A DNA stretch of 21,224 bases from Euprymna scolopes (taxonomy: Eukaryota; Mollusca; Cephalopoda; Sepiida; Sepiolidae): contig CM044497.1 in NCBI GenBank assembly GCA_024364805.1, positions 46,123,657 to 46,144,880 on the forward strand. The letters run 5' to 3'. The notes under the pieces are model-generated. The model worked only from the letters and a program-made list of their open reading frames with translations, ran no database searches and had not been told where the DNA came from. Shown here one piece after another: positions 1-9,949 of this stretch. Position 1 is the first letter of the stretch. Each line of letters starts with the position of its first letter. A program made the position numbers and the translations under genes.

Positions 1-1433
1 GTTTGTACATAGATGTTATATTGAAATACCTTAGGTAATTATGAAAACGGATATTTACAAATATTCGTGTTGCGCGTATTTGGATAAAACAGGTAGGCGT
101 ATCGGAAAGCAAAGATATTGTTTTTAGGACAATTGCACCGTGCTAGATTATATAGTCAATTAAGCAATAATATAGAAGTCTTGACAATTATATAGACTTT
201 AAATACGTTTAAACGATCGGCTTCATCGAATATAGAACAATTTCTTTAAATTTAAAATAAGAAACTTCGATTATTACAAAATTATATGAGTTAGTTCTAA
301 TATGAGAAGAAAATTGCAATACGTATAATTCGAGTATTACAAAGAAGAGATGTGACTAACACAAGAAAAAAAAAGGCTATAACCGTAGGTTACACGATAC
401 CGGGAGTTAAATTTGTTCCGGAAGTAAAATTAATAGCTAATATTTAAATTTGTGTGATTACTATTAAATATATATTAAATTGTATAACGGTACTTAATAA
501 CAGTTGTGAAATATAACGAAACCACACCAATAATACGATTTAATGAAAGCGGAGTTGGCTGTCCATTATATGTAGTCATATTTGCGGCGAACTATTAGGT
601 ACATCATATTCAAAAGACCAAACGAATATAACAAGACGAGATAGTTTGGCCTACATTATATCGACAGGTGATGGTCATATTGTCCTATAGCTTAAAGGTT
701 GCTAAGACTCGGTAAGCTAGTTGATGTTCCAAAGTAGTTTCTTAAGCAAGCAACTTTTATCAGATCCCCTGCAAAAGATTCTTGAAAACGATTGGAAATC
801 ATATTAATACCGTAGAACAGGAGACACTCTGAATGTATAAAACAGGCAACATCGATTCTAACAATACACGATCATATCTCATGCTGTAAACACTTACACA
901 TACTGAATTTAAAACAAAATCATGGAACACCACTGCCTAAGAAACAATACACTAGGAAAAAATTAATCCATTGTAAACACAACAGCGATCAACTACTTAA
1001 GAAAAACACGTGAAAATACTAGCCTACTAAATATTTACGAAAGCACGACAACACAAAAAAACTCAATTCATGAACAGCCACATCAACGTAGCTTTTACAG
1101 AAGAAAGTGTAAACCCATTAAAACGAATACTAAGTTAGGTGACTATATCTACTGTTTTTTTCTGTTTTTTTTTTCGTGACTGTTCATTTTTTTTTATTAT
1201 TAAGCAATTTTTAAGGTTGTTTTGTTGATAGAAATTTTAGTTTACACGTCTGCTAAAGTAAAAAAAATATATATTTTTAAAAAATATCTATATCTCACGA
1301 AGGGCCATTCAACACTGTCGTCAGACGTTGATGGGCAATCCGAATCTTTACTGAAAAAAATGTCTGACTTTAGACCATGGTAAGTAGTTTATGAAAAAAA
1401 AGATAACACATCTACCAGCTAACAGAACATTAA
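1..1433. other. AT-rich stretch, no gene seen
   Basis: I see no long open frame, RNA gene or recognisable element here. The only texture is a T-rich patch around 1153-1200 and short A or T runs. It is consistent with intergenic or intronic DNA of an AT-rich animal genome. Confidence 0.6.
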
Positions 1434-1661
1434 CTAGTGACTAGCCTTGGATTTACGGACGGTAGAGTATCGCATATTATCGGAAAATATCTCGACGAGC
1501 ATGTTAAACGTAGTATTGCTAAATAATCCTATACGGCTGCAGATTAGTAAAACTTCAATTCTCTGAGTGCAATTAGCTGATATTTTCTTCGATGCGTAAA
1601 GTAGCCTCTCTATCAAGAAAAATGGGGGCAGGTCAAATCCAGCAACATTATTGCTGCCCAT
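1434..1661 (-). other. unrecognised short open frame (75 codons)
   Basis: A 75-codon frame on the minus strand begins with Met-Gly-Ser-Asn-Asn and carries the stretch EVLLICSRIGLFSNTTFN. Its composition looks slightly more protein-like than nearby chance frames, and it is a little less AT-rich than its flanks. I do not recognise a domain, a signal peptide or a membrane segment. Neighbouring frames on either side give nothing that extends it. It may be a chance frame or a worn piece of a mobile element. Little weight should be put on it. Confidence 0.15.
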
Positions 1662-3240
1662 ATCCGGGGCAAGAGAAAGGCAAACTACTCTATGAACGTC
1701 ACTGGAGTTGCTATGAAGAGACTCGTAATGATAAATAATTTCTCAGAAAATTATGGCGTAAACCAAAGGGACCGAAGGGCAGTTAGGTTTAGATTGAGCA
1801 AAAACAGGTACTAGCAGCAGCTGTGATGCTGTGAGATATATGTTTTGGGGGGTGCGTCTAGCAAGGAAACGGCAACGACATATCAAGCATGAGAGGCTAA
1901 ATCTTTACGGTTTATGCTCACCTGAAAAGGAAATTAAATGAATTCTTTTCAGTAAAATGACATCCAGGTTACCCCCCGAAATCAAATCACCACCTTCTTA
2001 TGAAAAACCAAAAACCCAAACATGCCAAATTTCAAAGAAAGCGGTAACTTATGGAAAGATGAACCCTACAGTTTATGGATGCCAAGAATGTTGTTAGAGC
2101 CCAGTAAAACCTGTCCAGCAAATAAATAAATTAGTAAATTAAATACAGGAAAAAGAGAGATCCATGGAAAAAACTTCCAAACGAAAGCTTGGACAAAGAC
2201 TGCATAATTAAAACTAGGAATATACACTGGATGAAAAACTTTGCTCTTAAAATATCTATTTTTGGAGAGTTAAGAACGAATAAATTATGAAGTAAATGGG
2301 GTGAACGTAAGAGTTACTTTAACGAATAGGGAAGTGGTTGACTAAAACATTGTAATTTCTTCTAATTAAAATGAATCAGTCAATTGGATTAAAAATGTGT
2401 ATTAGGGACTAAATAATTGCACAGGAACCGAGCGAAAACAACCTTTTTTACTAATTAAATGTTAGAGGGAAGAACATTACACTTAGTACTAATATACGTG
2501 GTAGAACTGAGTTACCAGCATGCATGCCTGTATACTTTTTACAGTTTCCAGCAAGAAAACCCAAAGGCTTCCACAATATAAGCATCGGATTCCATTCGCA
2601 AAACGCAAGCCTATAAAAGAAGCAATTCATTTATGATCCCGCATCTGAACACCACGAAGGCAGTTAAGCCTAGAAAAATGCCTGATTTGCACAAGGCTGT
2701 TCTTTTTGAAAAATCATTGACTTAAAATAAATAATTTGTTTAAAGAAAAAGGCAAACACATTCAAATACATAGGGATTATATGCACATATCCCAACCAAG
2801 GACATTCACCTATTTACCTCAACTAAACTAAAGCAAAATAATTTGCAGGTGGTAGAACAATTTGCTGCAACTCTTAATTTTCAAAATTTTAAACAATAAA
2901 ACTATTTCTAAGTTAGCAAACATTTTGGGTCGGCATATTTTTTAACTGGGTACAAGTTTGGAAAAGAGTTTGCCAGCTACACATCATTCATCAACTAATA
3001 AGAGAATTGGTCCATGTAATTCCTTACAATGACTGCAACTGATTGGAGCATTCTTTAAAGCCAACGGGTGATTGTCACGACGATAGTCATTAGTACTCAA
3101 TCTCTATTGACCTACTAATCAGAAACTGATTGTTAACGGATTCGGGTACATAACTAGAGGATAGCCAAAGCGAAATAATGATTTGGTTCGTGTTTCTCAC
3201 CGCTTAAAAGAACAGAATCCATTGTCACTGCATTCTCTAT
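1662..3240. other. AT-rich stretch, no gene seen
   Basis: Frames are short and broken on both strands. A TATA-like string (tataaaag) lies near 2613 but has no open frame behind it, so I do not call a promoter. No tRNA-like box pair, tandem repeat or recognised element was found. Confidence 0.5.
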
Positions 3241-3515
3241 CATTGACGCTGACTTATTGCAATTAAAATATTCTAAGATGACTTCATTCCGCCAGTCGAG
3301 CACAATCAATCTTATTCCGCGTGTGTAAGTAAAGGTGGTTATTGTTTATGCCATGCGCTTTCCAACATTTTCTTTAGATTGCTTAGCAAGTTTTCTTTCG
3401 TCCAGAAACGCATCCAACCTTCGTCGACTGGACCGCACTCATCTCTACTGTCTTCGTATATTAAACAATATTAAGGTTGAAGCTAACCGGGAAACAGCAG
3501 TCGAAACATCTGGTG
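3240..3515 (+). repeat. possible end of an isolated LTR (low confidence)
   Basis: The stretch from about 3290 to 3512 is less AT-rich than its surroundings and has the feel of a U5/leader junction. It is pyrimidine-rich with cttcg-type motifs, followed by a run ending in gtcgaaacatc. Immediately after this comes tggtggtcacgtatcc, which starts with the tgg expected of a tRNA primer-binding site. No gag-like frame follows on the plus strand, so if this is an LTR it is solitary. The left end cannot be placed. A 75-codon frame at 3335-3562 overlaps it and is most likely accidental. The call rests on layout only; no second LTR copy was found in the window. Confidence 0.2.
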
Positions 3516-3869
3516 GTCACGTATCCATCGGCAAGCACAGTGTCCTGAAAATAGTGTACTAAAATAATTAAATAAAATAAGTAGAACAAATATACACGGA
3601 ACGATTAACGTTTGAATATAATAAAATATTATTAACAAGAAACTCGGTCGGAAAATGCATATTCTTCCCTGCGTAAACATTTAAAATATGGCTGTTGTTG
3701 TGTTCGCCGTTGGCTAACCCTAACCTCCTCGTGTTAAAAGATTAATAAGGACCAGGTTATTATGGCATATGGTGGAATAAGGTATCGTGGGCTGCCATCA
3801 TATGAATCCGAGATCAATATCCACCTGTTCATGTTTTGTACCGCACTATTTGTAATCATCATTTTCAGG

Positions 3870-4750
3870 TTAAATTCAACTTTCACGTTATTATTTAAAA
3901 CTCCTAATATTCATAAATGACTTCCCTGAAAACTTGTCTTAGTGATGGGTATATGTGCTGAGACCATCACGCTCTATAACAGACGCGACCGGAAAAAACA
4001 TATCTAAGGAAATGGAAGAAACACTGAAGGAACACCCCAATCTATAGTTGAATTGGGATAAACATGAATGGTAACACACAATGCTGCCAAGACTATACCT
4101 GTTTCCTTCAATAATTAAAGGCCACCCTCTCTACCAACAATACCAATGGCTTAACATCCATTATATGTAAGTACTTATTTTAAACTAGTCGGCATAACGT
4201 TCACAAGAAACATAAGTTTGGACAATTACATTGAGAGTAATGCCAGGACCGCTTCAAAGAAGGCAGATTCTCCCTACCGTGCTAGAAAGCTACAAACGCC
4301 CGAAAGTATCATACATTCGCCCATGTATGTAGTATATTTGTCATATTTTATGGCTCGTCTACTACTTGTCTCTCGCTCTTAGACAAGGTTCAACAAAGTG
4401 ATGCCAACCTTATAGGTCCTGAACTGTCATCTAAGCTTAGGCCTCTGTTCCACGACAAAATGCTGCATCCCTCTGCCTGTTCTACAAGTATTTGAATGTT
4501 TAATGCCCTGACGAACTGCAAGCACGTGTACCGCCGTGATGCGAATACACTGGAGAAACCACCCAAGCAGCTAAATCCAACCCTTACATACTAGAGATCC
4601 CTAGATGTAAGAGAGATTTCTACTCCAGTAGTCTCTTCGCCAGAACCGCTAGATTTTGGAATTGACTTCTGTGTCCCTGCTTTCCCAACTGTACTGATAT
4701 GCATACGTGAACCAACGTCTTGCTGCCCAACTCCCTATATAATATGCCAG
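3870..4750 (+). mobile_element. decayed Jockey/CR1-type LINE, 3' part of reverse transcriptase
   Basis: Pieces in all three plus-strand frames line up in order with the second half of an APE-type LINE reverse transcriptase. At 3895-3936 the peptide IFINDFPENLS matches the stretch before the catalytic box. At 3957 the box reads A-E-T-I-T-L-Y, where an active enzyme has Y-A-D-D followed by a similar tail, so both catalytic aspartates are gone. Near 4110-4140 comes PPSLPTIPM. Frame 4173-4380 gives LVGITFTRNISLDNYI and then ASKKADSPYRARKL, typical of the thumb region. Frame 4379 onward gives LDKVQQSDANLIGPELSSKL. At 4567-4670 SNPYILEIPRCKRDF is followed by SSLFARTARFWN, the classic C-terminal FxRTARLWN motif, then a stop. 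At least three frame changes and several stops make this a pseudogene. The 5' part is missing, as usual for LINEs. Clade is uncertain within Jockey/CR1-like families. Confidence 0.8.
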
Positions 4751-4900
4751 TAACTTAGGCCCCCGATAGTAGCGTCCTACACAAAAGTGGCAATGTGCCT
4801 TGTTTGGGGTAAAAATGAAATTTAAAAAAATGTAAGGTGGAAGAATATTAACAGAAAACCGCCCTCTCCTCATTTGCATAGTTTAGAGCTTTTAATTATA
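4750..4900 (+). other. probable LINE 3' tail region
   Basis: This follows the LINE C-terminus and drifts into A-rich sequence (ggggtaaaaatgaaatttaaaa near 4806). It may be the 3' UTR of the LINE. A minus-strand 76-codon frame at 4649-4879 overlaps it and is treated as accidental. No target-site duplication could be identified. Confidence 0.25.
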
Positions 4901-5057
4901 AATTATAACATGCAGCCCTTTTACTCATTGTAAAACTTAATCTGGTATTATTCTTTATATGCAAAATATGAAGAATGATTAATCCTGGAGAAATCCTTTA
5001 AATTACCACTTTTAAAGGTTTTCGGAGGTACTGTACAAGAACATAACGTATAAATAT

Positions 5058-5250
5058 CTAGAAGAAATAAATGTTAGTTGCTAAGAACTGGAAGATCCCT
5101 TTTCTAGAATTAATTGAAACCAAATGACCACCCATTTTATGACAACGATTTTCGGGGTAGTTTGGTAACGTACACTGAACATATTTTAACGTAAAATGAG
5201 AACCGACATATTTTGGTTGCTGTTTGTGCACGTCAAATTGATTACTAATA
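5058..5250 (-). pseudogene. C-type-lectin-like domain fragment (stray exon or pseudo-exon)
   Basis: Within a 91-codon minus-strand frame (5058-5333) the peptide RCHKMGGHLVSINSRKGIFQFL closely follows the start of a C-type lectin fold. In that family a conserved Cys sits a few residues before the signature GGHLVSINS and an aromatic-Leu pair (here FQFL) follows. The residues upstream (KYVGSHFTLKYVQCTLPNYPEN) fit the strand and helix that precede it. The frame stops soon after (ATNIYFF), and no second half of the domain (WIGL- or WxW-type motifs) was found nearby. An acceptor-like acaaacag lies at the upstream edge near 5223, which would suit a small internal exon, but no good donor follows. It could be one exon of a host lectin gene whose other exons lie outside, or a worn pseudogene. 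A host origin is inferred from the domain type alone. Confidence 0.45.
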
Positions 5251-5349
5251 CCTGCCCCCTCTTCCCCGAAAAAAGTGAGTGCTAAGTTTACGGCAAAGTG
5301 TGTACATTGTACGCTGATATCGCCCCCAAACAAAAAGTGACAATAAAGT

Positions 5350-6480
5350 TAGTGCTCAATTTACATCAAATTATTATATACAAGTGATCACCTACGTTTT
5401 TAAAGTAACAGTAATTATTTTTTCCTCGAATATTAAAAGTTATTTTCGCTGTCAACACACCAACACCTTGTTTGAAACACGCATTCTTCATACATGTTAA
5501 ATACTTGTTGGCATGAATTGTAAACGTTATTTTGAAGGATTAGTCAAAGATTAAAATACTCCCTGTCCTCTTTGTATTTATTGAATAGCGTGATAATTGA
5601 CTTATTTGCCGGATTTTTAAATGTGATTTTCGTTTTCATGGGTCCTGAAAACACATTATTCTAAAACATTCGTCGTGCGTGCAAAGAATCCTCCTTTTTA
5701 GTATTTGTAAAAAAAGGTGTTTAAGTTTAATTAAAATTTAATCACATCGTTACATATATAATTATAGCATGATTTGAATTTATCCATTCATAGGGCGTGT
5801 ATTTGAACACATGGAAACATAAATATCGAATCGGAAACAGGAAAGCAAAATGAAACGAAATATTTTCGGACGCGTCTATAAAACTCCTATTAGTGTATTT
5901 TTATTAATAAAATAAAAAAGGTTACTAACAAGTAATTGTTAACCGCAAAGATGTGAAATTATATCGTGATTTAATGTTAGCAATTTATAATTTGTGAAGC
6001 AGTAATAATGCAAAAAAACGTGAAAACTTAAAAATTGAATAGTCAGTAATAGGGTGTGTATATAAAAACAATCTGTCATATACATTGCTTATCAAATTAT
6101 TAACGATTTTAGATTTTTAAACATATTTATGTAACAAGTGATGAAAAATCAATGAAACTTTGAGAAAGTGCTGACAATACTATTCTGCTATTCCAGTTAG
6201 AAAATAAAATTATTTAAATCAGCATTAGGTAAACTATGACCGACTATAAGAATATATTTGCATTTCACTGTGTCAAGTAATTAACGAGGCTGGGAAACAT
6301 ATATACCGATCACTTGTTTATTGAATTAATGTTCAAAGATAAAATGAACAAGTAAAACGCTTAGAACACAATAACTACATAGCAATTTCTACGTTGACAT
6401 AATTATTAGAGGATGTGCGATCTTTTGTATGAATGACTTGTAAAAGACGTAGTTCACCAGAATTAGTCAGATGTGTGAGT
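5350..6480. other. AT-rich stretch, no gene seen
   Basis: This is very AT-rich sequence with short frames only. No repeat unit, RNA gene or element was recognised. It separates the lectin-like fragment from the Tc1-like transposase. Confidence 0.55.
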
Positions 6481-6489
6481 TCGTCAAGT

Positions 6490-7190
6490 TATTCCTCGAA
6501 ATACCTCTTGGAGAGCATCCCCCCACTCATCTGTGCCCTTAAATTGGTGTCAACTCACATAGAGGCGACGCTTCATGATACTTTAAAGGTCCTCAATTGT
6601 GTTTAAATCTGGTAGATTCGCATGCCACTCAATCTTTCGTAGCCAAGGCACGGCCTGTTTTTGGAAATACGCGTTGCCTTTCTTTGGTGCATGCAAGTGA
6701 GCATAACCCTGCATAAAAATAATGGTTCGGCTGAACCGTAACCATTGCTTCTTCAGACAAGTTTCCAAATGCTTTCTCTGAAAAGCTGTGTAACATTTGA
6801 CGTCATTTTTACACATTCTGGGACTCTTCATTGGCCAATGATAATCTCAGCCCAAATCATTATCCGACAACCGTCTTGTTGGGGCCTTAAACGCTGATGA
6901 TAATGTCGTCAATCGAGTACCATCCCTTCCTCCAGCCATCTGGCCCATCAAGAGTGGCACGCACTTCATTCGTTAACAAAACATTGGAAACATCCGTTCT
7001 CATATTGTCCTCTACTGATTTCAATCGGTTTTGTATTGGGCGTTGCTTTAATGGGGTCTTTTTTTAGGCTTAACAGACACCGCCACTTTATTCAAAAGGC
7101 CACATCGAGTACTTTTTGAGACATTCTCGATCTGGCTTGGTCAAATACTTCTCGACTTCCTGACTTTTTGTTTTATTTGAGGTAAAGAAT
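6490..7190 (-). mobile_element. dead Tc1/mariner-superfamily transposon (transposase remnant, DD37E-like)
   Basis: Minus-strand frames give, in order, a helix-turn-helix piece near 7110 (NVSKSTRCGLLNKV), then VLLTNEVRATLDGPDGW near 6930-6980, then the frame 6583-6831. That frame holds RTIIFMQGYAHLHAPKKG and ends in NLPDLNTIEDL, a stop where Trp is expected, and SIMKRRLYVS. These are landmarks of Tc1-like DDE transposases. The first catalytic Asp, normally in TDE, is Asn here (about 6969). The second, normally in MQD, is Gly (6706-6708). The third, Glu in NTIE, remains (6592-6594). There are 37 residues between the second and third positions, so the spacing is DD37E-like rather than the DD34E of classic Tc1. 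At least two frame changes separate the pieces. The N-terminus is not clear beyond about 7190. I could not find matching terminal inverted repeats or TA duplications. The element is immobile by itself. Confidence 0.85.
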
Positions 7191-7199
7191 AGAGTGAAA

Positions 7200-7745
7200 C
7201 AACTCTAGATTTATTTTATCAGCTCTATTACATTTACATTTTCATAGCTGTTCTGCCATAGTACTATTTTAAGATCTACTCAACCCACCTTTACAACCAA
7301 ATTGCCTTGTTTATAATTTGAAACACCTGAAACAGCATTTATTAAGCAATTCGAGAGCAAGCTGTTTACATTGTGCGGAACAGTACGAAGATTTCACAGT
7401 ATGCGCAGCTTAGCATTGCCAACGTTTCGGAAGTTTTTGATACGAAACTACCGGGTAATTTTATAAAATGATAACGTAATGGTAAATGACGTAAACATAA
7501 TAATTTTCTTGGAGCAAGCTGCTGAGGCGAACGTACGACAGGGTCGTCCAGAGGGGATCACTTGCGTCTAGTTTAATATATAAAAGATTATGTCATGAAA
7601 ATATTTACTTTTCAAAAAAGGGCGTACGATTATAAGAAAAAAAAACAAACTGTATTATGAAACACGTGCCCTTGCTGTACACTTTGCTTATTAAACAAAA
7701 ACAAAAAAGTCGAATGGTAGCACAATGCGGGGACTTGTGCCGGAA
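7200..7745. other. AT-rich stretch upstream of the Tc1-like remnant, no gene seen
   Basis: This probably includes the 5' untranslated part and end of the Tc1-like element, but no inverted repeat partner was found on the other side near 6300-6480. No other feature is evident. Confidence 0.4.
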
Positions 7746-7751
7746 AAAAAG

Positions 7752-7910
7752 ATACTTGAGATTAAGTAAGAAGGGAGAATGTCTTTTCTCAACTTTTCAA
7801 TGATGACAATGATAATGTAACACTTTCGATTTTCTGACAGACCTGCTTGAGATTGGGTAAGAAAGAAGAATGTTCTTATTTCAAATAAATTATGATAGCT
7901 TCAGTAATGA
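7752..7910 (+). repeat. two diverged copies of a ~91-bp direct repeat
   Basis: The string acttgagattaagtaagaag at 7754 is matched 91 bases later by gcttgagattgggtaagaaa at 7845, and both continue into gaatgt plus a T-rich run. Weaker similarity runs on (caatgatgacaatgataatg versus gatagcttcagtaatg). This looks like an old tandem duplication, now strongly diverged. No function is apparent. Confidence 0.4.
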
Positions 7911-8178
7911 TGCCATGGTGTATGATTCGATGTAAGATTAACAGTGCTTTAAACTATTAAACTATTTGAGAAATGCTATTCCAAAATAAAAACACACACA
8001 TACCTCGTAATTACTGCCCACATAAAGCAAGTGGTATGACTGAATGCCATTTTCTTACCTTCTTTCGTTCAAATTCATTCTTTTTCAATAGAGCAAGAGA
8101 GAGAACATACATTGGATTGTTTTCAGACAGTCAACGTGTTTATCTTGTCCGCAACATACGCGTTTTTGGCTTCTTACG

Positions 8179-8553
8179 TCATTTCCGTAGGTGTTGGGTG
8201 TCCAAAGTTCTTAAATCAATATATTCTTTTGGTGTCCAATAAAAGTATTCTTTTTTATAATACATGCCCTTTTCCCTCTGTTTCCTATTCCCGTTAATTT
8301 TCAGCAAGAGGCAAATTCTGTCATAAAAAATGCCTCCAGTATCGATGCAATGATGCCTTGATTCTGACAAGATGCACTTGCATGTTATAGCCGGCACATT
8401 ATCGACCAAATAATGATTATATCGTACATATTCGGAGAGTTTGATAGTGTATGGTACTCGGTTACATGCTAAGGGTGTTTCGCAACCGAGTAACACTCCC
8501 GATTTCCTGACAAACTGTCGGTCGAAATATGTGTTCTGTAAAACAAGGTACAC
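8179..8553 (-). other. unrecognised 124-codon open frame, possible exon
   Basis: This is one of the longest open frames in the window and is not obviously repeat-derived. It lacks an ATG at its start (it opens with gtg). The sequence just inside the start, ttgttttacag at about 8537, resembles a splice acceptor, so an exon beginning at NTYFDRQFVRKSG is possible. It contains several Cys and His residues (for example ITCKCILSESRHHCIDTG) and a basic, aromatic C-terminal part (KKEYFYWTPKEYIDL) ending in TQHLRK and a stop. I recognise no family. There is no signal peptide and no clear membrane segment. A good donor-like gtaaga follows the stop closely at about 8177, but the stop precedes it in this frame. 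It may be a host terminal exon, a piece of an unknown mobile element, or chance. Plus-strand frames at 7973-8297 overlap it and are likely shadows. Confidence 0.25.
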
Positions 8554-8559
8554 CCTGGG

Positions 8560-9900
8560 TAAACCTTAAACACAAAAGCGGTCCTTTTATATCTGATGGG
8601 ATCACAGCATGTGGCTATTCTACAGTTTTATTCTTGGTTATCCGTAGGAAAATCCCAGATATGTTTTCTTTGCAGATACTTTTACTTAAGTTCATTATAA
8701 AGAAAGACATAGAGATTTTAATGTGAATTTTGTTTGAAGGAATCATATGACTGTATGTTTTCAAGATTACTTTTTAGTGCCAGCATAAGTTACAGAGTCC
8801 CCATTACATTATTATATTGTTTTTTTTTTGTATTTCTGGAAATGCCTTTAGCATAGTATTCGAAAATGCGGTATTTTGTTGCATGCGTCGTGATAAGCTC
8901 TTCGCATGGAAAATATATCTGGATGTTAGGAAGTCGATCTTGAATTGGTAAATTGTGACAATTAAACCATGTCAGAGTAATGCCTTTTCAGTATAAATTG
9001 GCCGCTAGTTCTTAGGCCAAACATTTCCATCAGGAGTTTATTATGTATATGTAGTATGAACGGTCTTCCCTGAAGGAATCGGAATGTTATTCCAAATACT
9101 TTATTCATGGAAATTGCAATAAACGATGCTCTGTGATTTTGATTACTTACGGTAATAAGAAATTAGAGTCATAATGGATAAGTGTGTTCCTTATGTTTTC
9201 ATATTTGGCAGTCAGCGCGCTAATAACTATGACTTGACCTTTTTAAGAGCTCATAGAGTGAGATCTTCTCAGATTCTGCATCTTACAAATGCAATCTTCT
9301 TCTAAATGTACTTAACCAAAGGAACCTGGTATGTCTTGACTGACCAACGCCACTATATTTAATGTGATCTTAATATTTGATCTGAGGGGAGAAGTAGACG
9401 AACATTTCCTACTAACCTAAAACTCGTATTCTACAAACTACTCATTACTATACCTACCATACAGTAAACACTTAGTTAATTTTACATATTTTATTTTTGA
9501 ATAAAACAACTTGAGGCAAACATTAAAAAAACATCATATAGTTTCAAATGAATAAATCTCTGCGCTTATATAACGCTGAACTAATAAGGATGAGCAAGGC
9601 GATGCACGTCTTTAATGATAGCTCTAGATTTTATTTGAAATAAAAAATATTAACAACTTACGTATAAAAACTCATGATTTACAAATAATTACTTCATAAT
9701 ATAATATTAAATCTGCTCCGTGTTTTACCGAGAGAAACAATTACATTAATATTAAAAATGCATGTTCCAATTAAACAATCGTTATTTTACGAATGATACT
9801 TGGCACAATTTTCTCTAACATCTACATTGTTGCATTACTTATATGTTTACGAAGAATTTCATTAACTACCACATTGTTTGTAGAAGGCACTTCAATTACA
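8560..9900. other. AT-rich stretch, no gene seen
   Basis: Only short frames are present; the 65-codon plus-strand frame at 8529-8726 has no recognisable content. A T run lies at 8820-8829. No tandem repeat, RNA gene or known element was identified. Confidence 0.5.
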
Positions 9901-9949
9901 GCGCCTCTTCCCCAGCAGATTGTGCAATCAGAATTGGGTGATTTCATTT

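Noticed and set aside
2605-2625. TATA-like string that might mark a host promoter
   Set aside because: No open frame or initiator-like context follows, and such strings are common in AT-rich DNA.
4649-4879. Minus-strand 76-codon frame
   Set aside because: It lies antisense to the LINE C-terminus and tail and shows no recognisable motif.
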